Position numbers and translations under genes: made by a program
Notes under the pieces: model-generated
Databases searched by the model: none
Told to the model about the DNA's origin: nothing
What the model saw: the letters and a program-made list of their open reading frames with translations, nothing else
Shown here: positions 40,301 through 44,884 of the stretch, in pieces
How the letters are laid out: the number at the start of each line of letters is the position of its first letter
How positions within the stretch are numbered: position 1 is the first letter of the stretch
From: an uncultured Amylibacter sp.
GTDB lineage: Bacteria; Pseudomonadota; Alphaproteobacteria; Rhodobacterales; Rhodobacteraceae
Length of the DNA stretch: 64,000 nt
Assembly: GCA_959347425.1 (NCBI GenBank)
Contig: OY365741.1
Span: forward strand, 1,388,501-1,452,500
Direction: 5' to 3'

Positions 40301-40621
40301 ACGATTAGATCTATTGCCAATGAAGATAATCATGTTTATGTTGATGATGATACTCTTGGCGCGGTTAATGTGAATGCGCCCAACACTGGCGGTGACGCAT
40401 TTAACAACACCTTTGACTTCTCTGGTCTTTTTAATGAGCAGGGTGTGATTAGGGGATCAGTGTCACATAGAAATAACGGCGGGGATGTTAGCGGATTCTC
40501 CAATGGTACATTCACTGGTTTGATTGGCGAAGTTGGCACGGTTGGCGTATTCAAAAGCCATGATAATCAACCGTACGATTTCATCGGCGGGTTTGTCGCA
40601 ACCCCCCCTGCTGGTAATTAA
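19349..40621 (+). CDS. Giant modular lipoprotein, 7,090 residues, Cys-rich segments plus 14 barrel-like modules
   Basis: A single uninterrupted frame. Residues 1-47 form a lipoprotein signal peptide ending in LAAC (Cys47) followed by GGGG. The rest alternates Cys-rich stretches built on C-x(3)-PF-x(3)-C-type units with modules carrying YYAGLLSGTDLGAPL, then W-G, a NF..KTI strand, GVIYGT, TGLIGEKGAVGVF and a final YAGGFVA. Fourteen terminal GGFVA-type motifs lie near 21383, 22497, 23605, 25590, 27838, 30576, 33039, 34750, 35537, 36804, 37825, 38840, 39838 and 40587. No C-terminal membrane anchor is seen. The barrel resembles TbpB-like surface lipoprotein barrels (inference). Even pairs of Cys suggest disulfides outside the cytoplasm. 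Adhesin, receptor or barrier roles are all possible. Small paralogues lie at 12264 and 14424. Confidence 0.9.
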   Translation: MNKNTNTQMDNETPHMSLQTAHFFPHLFKTGKYLLPLLAGLFILAACGGGGAAPAPTVTPDTTEVICANNLFDDACNAPDVETKRNEKIEECFTGDAAGNADCKNAVEEHSCLEDPFDATCTADTDFAEYLEPAKKARAEFCRQGNNISEETALCGNAVSSLCPANPFDTVCFADATYRDMRIAACSGAQPPTDSATVCRRSEITDIVCAATGVSAAPLNTTVCGADDGVIYAAVRQEFCRANLSDGLCTNTISTFCATIDAVKFTDSLCGTSASAASRGTYCVGLQAGDRPGACGLDATEGSLIRAYCEGGGAALSDTANCATSLANACETAPFGDACTTDANIRARADMCRSNTNGSNSCDATRTVICEGGGVAITANIFDDLCDVGYDKMRTTACANAPNAGALPSISKCGSETTTGYLFDYCKTPDGATNNIHCLVRYAASGVRAERWQTDAVDATNENPLKIIPAGEANKDDALTNFIVGGKEGLGFVADGTIITQILRDNRDNDGRNDIRLDAVTNNNEDRKSGFGYTRILRGDVASTTFRNKTYVGLLSGTDVGAPIHDNTKTGVWIARLTFLLDSVAFSSPSTFNLDVNFGDRTLKTRANSRPWVNSDGSRTLGIDGKFTNAGVLYGTTDFYVGVGSTTSSGRGTISGLIGVDGAVGVFASDTLASNAYAGGFVATLGGCTDHPFNAVCTSDADFDARLGKCRGDIMTNGAGGCDATARVICVDGRTGPNPITANILDPLCLSTPAVVDGIIGACNNAQNNQGVFADCPAFLAEVCPISGARHADCPAQVQTGNADFILWKQDAKDTPNADTLTILDKITGTSDPQFSYIQGRADGLDLDFGDYLTTEQKNDGIIIGRGAADNYHRILRLSDLAGGADNTTSGVAFREFTTRNSANNQPVATQYYAGILSGTDLGAPISATGPITTALWDARLEMTILSVLVESDFTMEVNFNPNTIETRGGANAVALRAIGNDFGFDVTRLGFHINGKFTNTGVLYGTTTLENTRSRESVGLLTGLIGEKGAVGVFFTNDNQQRAGGIYVGGFVATPITSCEDYPFADMCTTDADIRAQLERCRDDIDTNGVGGCNATLNIICDVGTTGSGGAIAGGDPFVDPLCASSSLFDNVLVKACLGDETGSGKFSVCADLIQEKCPFSGVRNPECPAQVQTGNADFIRWKQDAVDTDGTTPLTILPEVGADDAEENYVQAGADELNNDVLFDKNGNLEGTNSRINAGSLLNLDLSDVGLLDDTASGMKVERYRYTGFTTGNSRKLYAGIFSGTDLGAPLTANPAAETIWNAKFVMVDERGFHYTTNNDFTLEVNFTDKTIRTRAADPIKLAFGTLTGTIILTGKFTEDGVIYGTSQVKLTDPSHATKPNEELTSDGSLTGLIGEKGAVGAFISDGALDDAGRYAGGFVARNNTPCLATPFDINCYESLAIILARADMCEGNMDVNGAGGCVETVMDICSIPANSSSAINPFHAICTDGTSTYDESRRLSCISNRNGYSGDSCALLTTRICDAANDNNPLNTICLDGTNTYEVPRQAACVSDSIDNPVIEGCAPVITALCTADPFNPLAGAGDAKFNCLGSDLYHGARQDACLGGRLQPDVCTATIDQTCDVDKEYFSGLCKDTNDDNFEIYEQARINTCADNADEIQSRGATAESGVIFNCFDFLDVDCSQEPFEEKCYVVNLYDDKRLDKCSSDLNTLASAGATPADCNRAELSGAICAQTGENANPFAPICAEPTAVAVDFDLVAVQQGFCRDGANINGADCTDTVENFCDVASGADLFDNLCFTGTRAVSYDNYRVAACQVDNANTDVSERCPLVLSSLCPETGNRSPACAPAEGTLPTSVWVYTAPNADNTGRLKILESAQQDDADTNYVQGDATGLNLGELLEAGGERKAGVGIEEGVLSITSLDNVGVDDGDATGGVAFIRVNYDGFTSTNKVKYYAGLLNNVDLGGPLPETTANAIWHASFSAIIDGAVQTDTETTMVINFDNNTNSLTTNDDDLVMLSNDAGSITINANFTAAGVIYGTSSWTVGDKSSAGSVTGLIGAKGAIGAFVSSGNNTDGEYAGGFVAAPVAVECVGLVAFTDQLCDGAVGKAGRIAHAETCRTTDCPEFVNGMDAPTISDCTNKTGSNPHQAGCLSDSFDAERIARNATCIAGVASYDPAVCGDAVTSCFASASANNCGQLVAVFCGAETDNRCTDDAPALAVVICRDLPFDTRCDTGYDEERQTACAGEDVTTPRSECMSVISTLCTADPLNNAAGAGAVKFDCAGSATYKTDRETACAGQGQDIASPSDSRCLPVFADFCNDNPFNNAQSGNTVEFNCLGSDNYHTARQAVCDNDLVTNDCTATIALVCADDVFDNLCFDRVNDGNYSDYETERVSYCQKRIYRTDNFTNDTVDSRTCAAFVSTCPTTPFDDKCKIVDTYASDRLGFCKGTLDDLTAAYGTPADCNTVEFSGVICAQTGVDANPFAPICADPTAVATDLDLVAVRQGFCRDGANINGADCADTITNFCDVASGANLFDPLCNTGATADTYTDYRVAACNVTDANTDVHSTCDSVISTNCTGNVDTDSPACVPAGTLPISAWLYGATNKDNTARLEILEEVGTDDAYTNYIQGDETGLNLDVLYNQGTLKADAIIRSGILSITDLDNVDDNATGGVVAARISLPEFTDNPLGTKHRYYAGLLSNVDLGGPLRDNSANGIWNARFYALYGTDGTVQTDLETSLIVNFEAKSITTRDTADPVVLSDGAGNITINANFTSAGVIYGRSSWTDGRLDGNSSAGTVTGLIGKYGAIGAFLGSGKNIGGNTQGEYAGGFVAAPLDCITGTPLNRLCDAMDNEVMMAQKTVCDADLARAFDSRCAPYATASQKTMFAEICRLDADAKGCELPINGISGLTVAECADNDTGNPYNTGCADDIFDAERTARDLSCKGNDVYDASQCSEVLGNCFGSISDTGCDGLVKLACDTNLDGRCVGQVPIICGDNPLSIVCETGYDAQRQAECAGQSIDALTEQRCLPVINALCEPDPFNNAAGPVGNTFDCTVGDTYLGARQSACAGEDIAAPSDNRCESVINTLCESDPFNNAAGVGAMTIDCTVGDTYKTARETACTANINADGNSCWDVLTTPGTFPGQNTCRANTAQLVCDEVRRENACLTYPVRHDLTCAAVIAERCRIDPLNTRAGVGTAKVGSNRDVIRYDCANYRVLPNYGGSGTVTPQTRMVQDKLVADIAAEFEALREARVALCKNPANSEDPLCLVPTTLAFITTCASNPFDVTCTAFGDQYGTERDNRIANCLMDASPPECAHQGVRAELLISCNSLIDNREPAAPGCDIVAAEFCPTAFGADVFNSICDADYRVQQVAACRADTTADPDGGCVDLIANNCEVGNTNPECAIATAPVWEDYAVNSNNTARLTVLDEAGADDPVFNYVKAGADGLNLDFIKDESGDFKTGGIPAVDAVTREVTGIGEDGVEVTITVTDTFGVGARWAHILRYSQDENEFRDTTRTTTIADERVLKSYDGGTYEDTAKTSGVAFASINYGGFAYDSVHGYQRYYAGILSGTDLGGVLTTKTETEWTGKFGIMVSGRYYTKDFTLTIDFTGKTISGSDTHKHQTQTQNEAGQFERFDLGITEKLTLAGNFNDAGVIYGTSKFERSIASNLQIYGCTNSLCTLRTYQTTTEGSGGRVNVKDGEFIKYTSTGSLTGLIGERGAVGVFVSDGASNEAGSYVGGFVVDNPDVSPDCSAAAGTPFDLVRCPNAVEARRDLCINRAEATNLPSDFNVNSHCDTVELVALICRSNVAPLDSLCTDDFYDDTRQRVCGSQDVDNPSQALCVGVIEKLCTAEPFNARAGAGGNTNKLDCLNATSQKYIDARKTRIALCLDEATDDDPLCAQAGVSAVLATCAADPLDAACTGDIAEHYTEARNTRLTTCRMDAAMRGDVICTGSLPTICASGDTPFSDLCVNNDIARIAAVESCLASATADADVCNTVVLNGETVKGCLADPYNEACADTVFYAARAKICETEATSFTAGCLTDSDFASNYRPVEVAEASREAFLARCTDPDPARDKAGCHTIAAREARAALITRCADTSMPRTNCDTIIANNTTLLACIANPFLTDCSAEAVASALMTHRDALVARCADSGNTDKTGCEGAVGGSTIASCITTPSGTDCAASGAFASYVEVDCRMTANLFAPRCQDGIDEAVIIARAELALGCAANTGTGCDTIIVSGSLTVNHCNTNPFATGCEDAAFANARRVSCIGNSSQDGCSVAEGQGVTSYVQGGASELDLGESIYKHDNTLTLDVDEGVIYVEDDPKTKNIDESVALDNNGDPIPDNKGTPRDESRVLVVLPDDNTGTPDINESRYLREGIVKGGLTLNNLVVATDNENHGFAFAYIPEGRGGSDGTDRYYAGLLSGTDVVGSLGGALTAAPVDATWNGKIAIVSGLGGEVLTEQADFVLTIDFDNKTLKSGDIAVPRLGGLFAIDGKFTTPAVATDSGVIYGATRLWEDFAGGLSSIGSVIGLIGQDGAVGAFISSGEGALVNTLGEYAGGFVASETAPDLTPPVVDACNSVDNVLNPACANTPYDIGSCVVYDLDTLKAESSPTAPQMRCIPVLERIIAREKACAGEADLNNPTEPLCEAVIAQACDGSIFKTDAGTGDTKFDCMSVTRYTARRTHICSIPAYRDGATVELNGRVFVTPGIDACDTIIARDICMDNPFAQTKTRNPANLCGASYNMARETTCAQDIINVVSAGAGVASDTVSAANAAPTRCFDTILRACADNPFDTTLCSADNVDFTAQRVIACNADMTVSDTCAMVISTSCPLDGTPRNAGCRSARFTEWADDYNADDYNANDSEADDSDAAVAIIPEDETKKARILLGRANGLDTKTNVTSIHAPEFVLRLSLNKYNRVPHATERQVVKVIDPANPLNLIDKTIPTYTNVLNQDYASGIAVFSATTTNGTIGHYAGILSGTDVGAPITDNSEAVAEWRGDFAWVSDDGAQVKRAYGFRLNVNYDAGTISTPTEFRITDAPTEKRVTDALGHVPGHVNTDSLSLNAFWKSNGILIGTTTLCSRFIPAIGNILDNCVDESKGTLTGMIGNDGAVGVFASNDEQPLAYAGGFIAKPTTAPAVRTILTAIPATGETWVTETSPLTASTFTSTFATQYQASFIAGSEDGLGLGLNPVTGVHKDRNFSNADEYLLRLDDTSGVAFFYGNIGGERKERFFAGLLSGSTVGENLPYRARYNVGEEAVATAIWGGTISGIFPGHADTEFGRPPPPSEFPHGITLVNSTSHVTDTNFQLEINFEASTIKTPKGQGVFGDLNFRFDGRFNRNGIIRGDVIVAETDRVDRGNGRFTGIIGETAAIGVFRASKTVGQQRYIGGFIVTPCGFDVFNPTCADKDDTAAITAYCNDTTANKGTNPFNVGCNNEVGIESLRTAYCTNTTANLNRNPFNFRCNDATDIEIYRRIACVNRADVDTQCPVLIVEFCLDATTDTGSNPFNNVCKPFETDPLHTDDLSIARNNACLDFGTQAAAACAARVVQIGKCTPADPYAYVGCNTAANINDGHRRTYCATPDGLAHPSCPNANSGKWVASFTDDEELTINPNTTAPTNEFLQIADKTISTAETTLASGDAGGEAPTPTTLDFGEFSYGGLSLSANDGLAYFNGYQSSTLHYYAGIFGSTDLGAPIDVDTNVIWSGMLSINGTDATFQLGVVFDSAGGVDNTVKGFITNPIDANPNDLLIAGTFDAKGVITGKVHFADFTGDVETEIANDDANGSLSGLISTQGAIAVFISKATGDTGYAGGFIATHSVDICKADVFDAACPVRTSIPAVRAFCMNITDNAGTNPFNGGCSLRFDLNTVATAQRDACLNFATFPDESCQTLGLVKTACLADPFTNAVCATRNDYDTIAGVYCATPAGIANTANCPNANSGKWVASFTGDKELNTNPDTASPTNEFLQIEGNTISTMETTKAANDVGGEAPDVTTLNFSAFSYGGVSFPADDGLAYFSGYQADILYHYAGIFATSDLGAPIAINTEPNTTWDGMLKLGDAEAAFNLTVVFDGSNNTVKGFIANISGASDFLIDGTFNAKGVITGDVHFDVFADETTPATPDTFNGELSGLIGADGAVAVFTSTATGDVGYAGGFVATPLVATCKADVFDTACPVRESIPAIMAFCTNIIDNAGANPFNAECMETIHGQISAAERDSCLAHAIFPDPTCQSRGSVKTACQLDYFAHVGCEARDDSAAILAVFCETDKSVAVAECPNATSGDWVASLPNLNTDPATATDAKNEFLQIADKTISIAGTTAEENGTGGDPTRTTLDFGEFSYGGLSLSADDGLAYFSGYQGSTLHYYAGIFGSTDLGAPIDVDTDVTWSGMLSINGANKEFILTVVFNSAGGMDNTVKGFVANPINANPNDLLIAGTFDANGVLEGDVHFADFASETTPATPAPFNGSLSGLISTQGAIAVFISTATDGAGYAGGFIATHSVDTCKADVFDTACPVHTSIPAINAFCTNITDNAGTNPFNANCSQASDSNAVETAQRVLCLADATFPHVDCQTLVLVKIACVADPFTNAACATRIDYDTILAAYCATPEGFANPANCPNANSGRWVASRTDLNTDPATTDAKNEFLQIADKTISTMGTTKEAAGAGGDPEMRTLNLSELHASFSADDGLAYFSGYQGDDLHHYAGIFGTSDLGAPIAEDGFSAGWTGMLSINGTSKELTLTVAFSGSTGTVDGFVVDAMGAKDFLIDGDFTANGVITGDVHLFEFTNDIQTTIATEDANGDLSGLVGADGAVAVFISDEKGATGYAGGFVAAPDPQASFADWVGGFAGGFNNSQTLLDVGADVTGFAADTTSFITLNDADKIILANETAIDPTILRLDSTALEGQKGYESGVAFWHGMVGTTPQYYAGLLVGTDLGAPLTDDTKDGTWTGKIDGITNGDILDETEIKFQITFNASFRNHVGTIRSIANEDNHVYVDDDTLGAVNVNAPNTGGDAFNNTFDFSGLFNEQGVIRGSVSHRNNGGDVSGFSNGTFTGLIGEVGTVGVFKSHDNQPYDFIGGFVATPPAGN
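24500..25620 (+). repeat. Internal duplication, unit Y1 of the giant gene
   Basis: Cys-rich segment plus barrel module 4. It is closely matched at the DNA level by 26726-27868, especially 24545-24730 against 26770-26955, with long identical runs. The offset is about 2.23 kb. Confidence 0.75.
26726..27868 (+). repeat. Internal duplication, unit Y2 of the giant gene
   Basis: Cys-rich segment plus barrel module 5, the partner of 24500-25620. Divergence is mainly in the barrel loops. Confidence 0.75.
36225..37850 (+). repeat. Internal duplication, unit X1 (barrel modules 10-11)
   Basis: Two consecutive modules matched by 38265-39858 with an offset of about 2.01-2.04 kb. Module 10 is nearly identical to module 12 (for example 36324-36480 against 38361-38517), and module 11 is closest to module 13, so the duplicated unit is a two-module block. 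Confidence 0.8.
38265..39858 (+). repeat. Internal duplication, unit X2 (barrel modules 12-13)
   Basis: Partner of 36225-37850. Module 12 ends in GLISTQGAIAVFIS like module 10, and module 13 in GLVGADGAVAVFIS like module 11. Confidence 0.8.
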
Positions 40622-40770
40622 TCCAAACTGGCATTTAACATCTGTGGCAGAGGGTGTGGATATATCCCATCGGCGTTCAAACCTTGGTGCATAAACCGGG
40701 GTATCAGTTCCTAAAACCCCATAAAAATAAGCCAATTCCCCCTATCATAAAAAATAAATCGTTTTTCCTA

Positions 40771-40805
40771 TTGACACCCCGCGTGGTTTTATGTTATCGG
40801 TCACA
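40771..40805 (+). promoter_or_regulatory. Promoter with overlapping LacI-type operator, start of sugar-acid operon
   Basis: TTGACA at 40771-40776. The operator TGTTATCGGTCACA at 40792-40805 covers the expected -10 position. The identical sequence and its inverted counterpart recur at 47555-47591, downstream of the LacI-family gene. A repressor bound here would block the promoter. The rest of 40622-40770 shows nothing recognisable. Confidence 0.65.
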
Positions 40806-40834
40806 TAAGAACTATTAATGGGGAACACACCGCT

Positions 40835-41791
40835 ATGCCACAATCCATGATGCTCGTTGAAAAGTGCAGCCATTGCATCAGTTGGTATAATATCGACACA
40901 GGGGCGCGGCAAGGGCGGCTTGCCCTGCCCGATTATCCGCACGAGTTCGTTGTCGATGCCGATTTGAAATACGCCTATGTCGGGCATTACGGGGTGCAAA
41001 ATTCGGGGATTGAGGGATTGGATGGACGGTCTGTCCTTGTTATTGATATTGAAAAACAGGAAATCGCGCATACCTACGATTTGGGCGACCACGCTCGCCC
41101 GCACGGGATTGATTTGGATCAGTGCGGGCGGCTTTATGTGTTATCGGAATACTCGGCGCATCTGCTGGTAAAAGAAAACCCTCGCGCCTTTGATCAAGGC
41201 TGGGATTACATAACCTCAACGGGCGGACGCAAAAGCCATCTGTTTGCTTTGCAAGGCGATGGGCAACGCGCCTATTCTATGAATTTGGACTCTGGCGATG
41301 TAACCGTTTTTAACCCCTATGATACCGCCGCCCCGATTTCCATTAAAACAGGGGAAAAGCCGGAAGGCCGATGTTTGCGCGAATCGGCGGGGATTCTTTA
41401 CACCAGCCAAAGGATTTCAAACACGGTTGCCATTATTGATACAAACACTTTACAAGTGACGCGCACCTTTCCAACACCGAACGACCCGTGCCGTGTTTAT
41501 TACGATTCCAAACGCAATCGTTTGGTGACTATGAATCATTCAGGTGGCAGTTTTTCTGTGTTTGATGAGCAAACGGGGCAGATGCTCCATGAGCAAAAAA
41601 CCCCCGCCAACCCTTTGGCTTTGTGTATTGATGAGGCGCAGGATTTTGCCTATATCGCGATTGATTGCCAACAAGTGCAGAGGTTTAATTTGGATAGTTT
41701 TGAGGTGGTGCAAACCTTTGATACAGGCAAAGAACCCGATGTGATGGTGATATTGCCCGATGGCTATTCGCGCAAATGGGGGATACATTGA
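40835..41791 (+). CDS. YncE/YVTN-like beta-propeller protein
   Basis: 318 residues made of repeated beta-propeller blades (for example VVDADLKYAYVGHYG, GIDLDQCGRLYVLSEY, TNTLQVTRTFPTPNDPCRV, LALCIDEAQDFAYIAI). No signal peptide, so probably cytoplasmic. It could be a lactonase-like or regulatory propeller of the 6-phosphogluconolactonase/YncE superfamily; catalytic residues cannot be assigned. It is the first gene after the LacI-type operator, and its TGA overlaps the next ATG by one base, so it belongs to the sugar-acid operon. Confidence 0.75.
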   Translation: MPQSMMLVEKCSHCISWYNIDTGARQGRLALPDYPHEFVVDADLKYAYVGHYGVQNSGIEGLDGRSVLVIDIEKQEIAHTYDLGDHARPHGIDLDQCGRLYVLSEYSAHLLVKENPRAFDQGWDYITSTGGRKSHLFALQGDGQRAYSMNLDSGDVTVFNPYDTAAPISIKTGEKPEGRCLRESAGILYTSQRISNTVAIIDTNTLQVTRTFPTPNDPCRVYYDSKRNRLVTMNHSGGSFSVFDEQTGQMLHEQKTPANPLALCIDEAQDFAYIAIDCQQVQRFNLDSFEVVQTFDTGKEPDVMVILPDGYSRKWGIH

Positions 41792-42792
41792 TGAAACCGT
41801 GTATTGCAATTATAGCGGGGGATCCGTCTGGCATAGGGGCAGAGCTGATTGCCAAATTACTGGCGCAGGATGGGGTTTTGCCCGCAGCAAATATCGTTCT
41901 GATTGGTGATAGTCATCTTTGGCAACGCGGCGGCGAACAGGCGGGTGCGCCGATTGTTCTTAATACAATAAACTGTACCGATAAAATAACTGGGCTTTGC
42001 CATATTGACATGAACACGATAAATCCCCAAGAGGTCAAAATCGCCGAGGTAACGCAAGCTGGCGGTCATACCTCGTTGCGGTGTTTGGATAAGGCGTTGG
42101 ATTTGGCGGTTGCGGGGGCGGTTGACGCTGTATTGTTTGCTCCGTTTAATAAGGCGGCGATGACTTTGGCGGGTTTGAATGCAGAGGATGAACATAAATA
42201 TATCGCGCGATATCTTGGCTTTGATGGCTATCATTCCGAAATAAATGTGCTGGATGATTTGATGACCACGCGGGTAACCAGCCATATTGGTCTGCGTGAT
42301 GTTGCAAAAAATATCAATCAAGAGGCGATATTAAATGCTATAAATTTGGCTTATGATACCTTGCGCCGTGCGGGTAATCCGCGCCCGCGTATTGCTGTTG
42401 CCGCATTAAATCCCCACGCTGGCGATAACGGAAAATTCGGGCGGGAGGAGATTGATATCCTGCAACCCGCCATTCATAAAGCCCAAGAAAAACAGATGGA
42501 TGTAAGCGGACCTTGGCCGTCTGATACTGTGTTCCTCCGCGCCAAACGGGGCGAAGTTGATGCGGTTGTGACGATGTATCATGACCAAGGGCAAATCGCG
42601 ATAAAGCTGATGGGGTTTGAACGCGGTGTGACGGTTGCGGGTGGTTTGCCAATTCCCATAGCCACACCCGCGCACGGCACCGCCTTTGATATTGCTGGGC
42701 AGGGCAAAGCCAATGTTGGGGCAACCAGACAGGCGTTTGATTTGCTTGTACGTATGGGTAAAAATAATCATAAAATAGGAGAGTCACAATGA
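41791..42792 (+). CDS. pdxA2: PdxA2-type 4-hydroxythreonate-phosphate dehydrogenase family protein
   Basis: 333 residues of the PdxA family: metal- and NAD-dependent oxidative decarboxylation of a phosphorylated hydroxy acid. Motifs: [10 protein letters not shown] near residue 10, TSHIGLRDV (metal His), [29 protein letters not shown], and the terminal [14 protein letters not shown]. The ATG at 41791 overlaps the previous stop and is preferred to an upstream in-frame ATG at 41776 inside that gene. PdxA2 paralogues act in four-carbon sugar acid (threonate/erythronate) breakdown, which fits the sugar-acid operon better than vitamin B6 synthesis. The stop overlaps the next start (ATGA). Confidence 0.85.
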   Translation: MKPCIAIIAGDPSGIGAELIAKLLAQDGVLPAANIVLIGDSHLWQRGGEQAGAPIVLNTINCTDKITGLCHIDMNTINPQEVKIAEVTQAGGHTSLRCLDKALDLAVAGAVDAVLFAPFNKAAMTLAGLNAEDEHKYIARYLGFDGYHSEINVLDDLMTTRVTSHIGLRDVAKNINQEAILNAINLAYDTLRRAGNPRPRIAVAALNPHAGDNGKFGREEIDILQPAIHKAQEKQMDVSGPWPSDTVFLRAKRGEVDAVVTMYHDQGQIAIKLMGFERGVTVAGGLPIPIATPAHGTAFDIAGQGKANVGATRQAFDLLVRMGKNNHKIGESQ

Positions 42793-43964
42793 CAAAAATA
42801 AAATCAATCCGCACCCGCGTTTGGAACTGGAAAGGACCAACCGTTCCGCCTTCGGGGAATTTTTGCACCAATGCGTCCGATGCGCTGGGGATGAAGGGCG
42901 ATGCTATGGCTTCGTTCCGTTTTCACCAATGGCTCACCTGCGAAGTGGAAACCGAAGACGGTACAATCGGGATTGGCAATGCCGCGCTTGCGCCCTCGGT
43001 CGTTAAAACCGCGATTGATGATTGGTACGCGCCGTTGGTTATTGGCGAAGATCCGTTTGATTATGCTTATATCTGGGAAAAGATGTATCGGCGGACTCAC
43101 GCTTGGGGGCGTAAAGGTATTGGCATGACGGCAATGTCCGCGATTGATATTGCGATTTGGGATTTGATGGGCAAACTTGCTGACAAACCCGTGTTTAAAT
43201 TGCTGGGCGGGCGCACAAAAGAAAAAATCCCCGTGTATTATTCAAAGCTGTATTCGGGCGAAATTAACGCTATGCAGGAGGAAGCGCAAGTCGCTAAAGA
43301 CGCTGGTCATAGTGCCTATAAGATGCGGTTTGGGTGGGGGCCAAAGGACGGTATGGCTGGCATGCGTGAAAATATTGACCGATGTGCGGCCGTGCGCGAA
43401 GTCATCGGCTATGAGTCAGATTTAATGCTGGAATGTTATATGGGTTGGAATTTGGATTACACCAAACGAATGCTGCCAAAGCTGGCAGAATTTGAACCGC
43501 GCTGGTTGGAGGAACCAGTGATAGCCGATGATGTGCAAGGATACCGCGAATTAAACGCCATGAATATCATCCCGATTTCTGGCGGTGAGCATGAGTTTTC
43601 CATTATCGGTTGCAAAGATTTGTTAGAGCAAAAAGCCGTCAGCGTTCTGCAATATGATACGAACCGTGTTGGTGGCATTACCGCCGCCCAGAAAATCAAC
43701 GCGATAGCAGAGGCGTTTCAAATCCCCGTCATTCCCCACGCTGGTCAAATGCACAACTATCATTTGACTATGGCGAATGTGAATTGCCCGATTTCCGAAT
43801 ATTTTCCAGTGTTTGATGTTGAGGTTGGCAACGAGCTGTTTTACTATATTTTTGATGGCGACCCTGATGCGACTGATGGCTATTTACAGCTGGATGATAA
43901 TGTGGCGGGTTTGGGGATTACGATTTCCGATAAGCACCTGCATAATTTTGATATTACGGAGTAG
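42789..43964 (+). CDS. Enolase-superfamily sugar-acid dehydratase, rhamnonate-dehydratase-like
   Basis: 391 residues of the mandelate racemase/muconate lactonizing enzyme group. It dehydrates an aldonate or aldarate to a 2-keto-3-deoxy acid, using Mg2+. Candidate metal ligands are E215 (LMLECYMG), E241 (WLEEP) and E267 (SGGEHE). K178 and R180 sit in YKMRFGWGP, and H317 in IPHAG. The overall pattern, including [19 protein letters not shown], is closest to L-rhamnonate dehydratase among families I know. Substrate is unproven; an arabinonate/fuconate/galactarate-type acid would suit the downstream enzymes. ATGA overlap with pdxA2. Confidence 0.82.
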   Translation: MTKIKSIRTRVWNWKGPTVPPSGNFCTNASDALGMKGDAMASFRFHQWLTCEVETEDGTIGIGNAALAPSVVKTAIDDWYAPLVIGEDPFDYAYIWEKMYRRTHAWGRKGIGMTAMSAIDIAIWDLMGKLADKPVFKLLGGRTKEKIPVYYSKLYSGEINAMQEEAQVAKDAGHSAYKMRFGWGPKDGMAGMRENIDRCAAVREVIGYESDLMLECYMGWNLDYTKRMLPKLAEFEPRWLEEPVIADDVQGYRELNAMNIIPISGGEHEFSIIGCKDLLEQKAVSVLQYDTNRVGGITAAQKINAIAEAFQIPVIPHAGQMHNYHLTMANVNCPISEYFPVFDVEVGNELFYYIFDGDPDATDGYLQLDDNVAGLGITISDKHLHNFDITE

Positions 43965-43967
43965 CCG

Positions 43968-44882
43968 ATGAAACGTATTTACAAAGGAATTTGGCCTGTC
44001 GTGCCTACGCCGTTTTTTGATGACGGCAGGATTGATACGAACGGTATGAAGCGGGTTTTGGATTTCACCATTGATTGTGGAGTCGATGGTCTGTGTATTT
44101 TGGCTAATTTTTCTGAACAGTTTTTAATTTCAGATGCAGAACGTGAAAATCTCGTGCGATTGTGTTTAAGGCATGTTGCGGGGCGTGTGCCTGTGATTGT
44201 GACTATCAGCCATTTTGCCACGCAGATTGTCGTTGAACGTGCCCAGATGGCAAAGGATTTGGGCGGTGATATTGTGATGATGATGCCACCTTATCATGGG
44301 GCGTTGTTAAAGGGCTCTCCCCAAGATATCTTTGAGCAGTTTGCCGCCGTAGGCAAAGTTGGCATTCCGATTATGGTGCAAGACGCGCCTTTATCAGGGG
44401 TTGATTTACCCGTGGATTTACTGGTGAAAATGGCGAAAGAGATTGAAATGCTGAAACTGTTTAAAATAGAATGCCCGCGTGCGGCGGATAAATTGCGGGT
44501 ATTGATTGCGATGGGTGGGGACGCGATCCAAGCACCTTTTGATGGCGAGGAAGCGATTACTCTGCTGGCGGATTTACAGGCAGGGGCAACGGGTGCGATG
44601 ACCAGTGCGATGATTCCCGACCAGATAAAACCAGTGATTGACCTTTACGCAAGCGGCGATTCCGTGGCGGCGATGGCGGCCTATGGGCGCGTCCTGCCCG
44701 CGATAAATCATGAAAACCGACAGTGCGGTTGGCGTTCGACAAAGGCGGCGATGGTGGCAGGTAATATTATCAAATCCAGTTTTTGCCGTCATCCAATTCG
44801 CCCGTTACACGCGGATACAAGAAAACTTTTAATAGAGCTGATTCAACCCTTGGATCCGCTCGTCCTAAAATGGGGGAAATAA
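43968..44882 (+). CDS. DHDPS/NAL-family lyase or dehydratase
   Basis: 304 residues, class I aldolase barrel (DapA/NanA/KDG aldolase superfamily). The N-terminal KGIWPVVPTPFFDDGRID is typical, and the Schiff-base lysine is K166 in LKLFKIECP. The family GTTGE loop is replaced by ANFSE (46-50), and the usual catalytic Tyr position (YNxP in DapA) reads VQDAP, so it is not dihydrodipicolinate synthase. In context it probably acts on a 2-keto-3-deoxy sugar acid, either dehydrating it to ketoglutarate semialdehyde or cleaving it. It starts 3 bp after the dehydratase stop. Confidence 0.82.
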   Translation: MKRIYKGIWPVVPTPFFDDGRIDTNGMKRVLDFTIDCGVDGLCILANFSEQFLISDAERENLVRLCLRHVAGRVPVIVTISHFATQIVVERAQMAKDLGGDIVMMMPPYHGALLKGSPQDIFEQFAAVGKVGIPIMVQDAPLSGVDLPVDLLVKMAKEIEMLKLFKIECPRAADKLRVLIAMGGDAIQAPFDGEEAITLLADLQAGATGAMTSAMIPDQIKPVIDLYASGDSVAAMAAYGRVLPAINHENRQCGWRSTKAAMVAGNIIKSSFCRHPIRPLHADTRKLLIELIQPLDPLVLKWGK

Positions 44883-44884
44883 TT

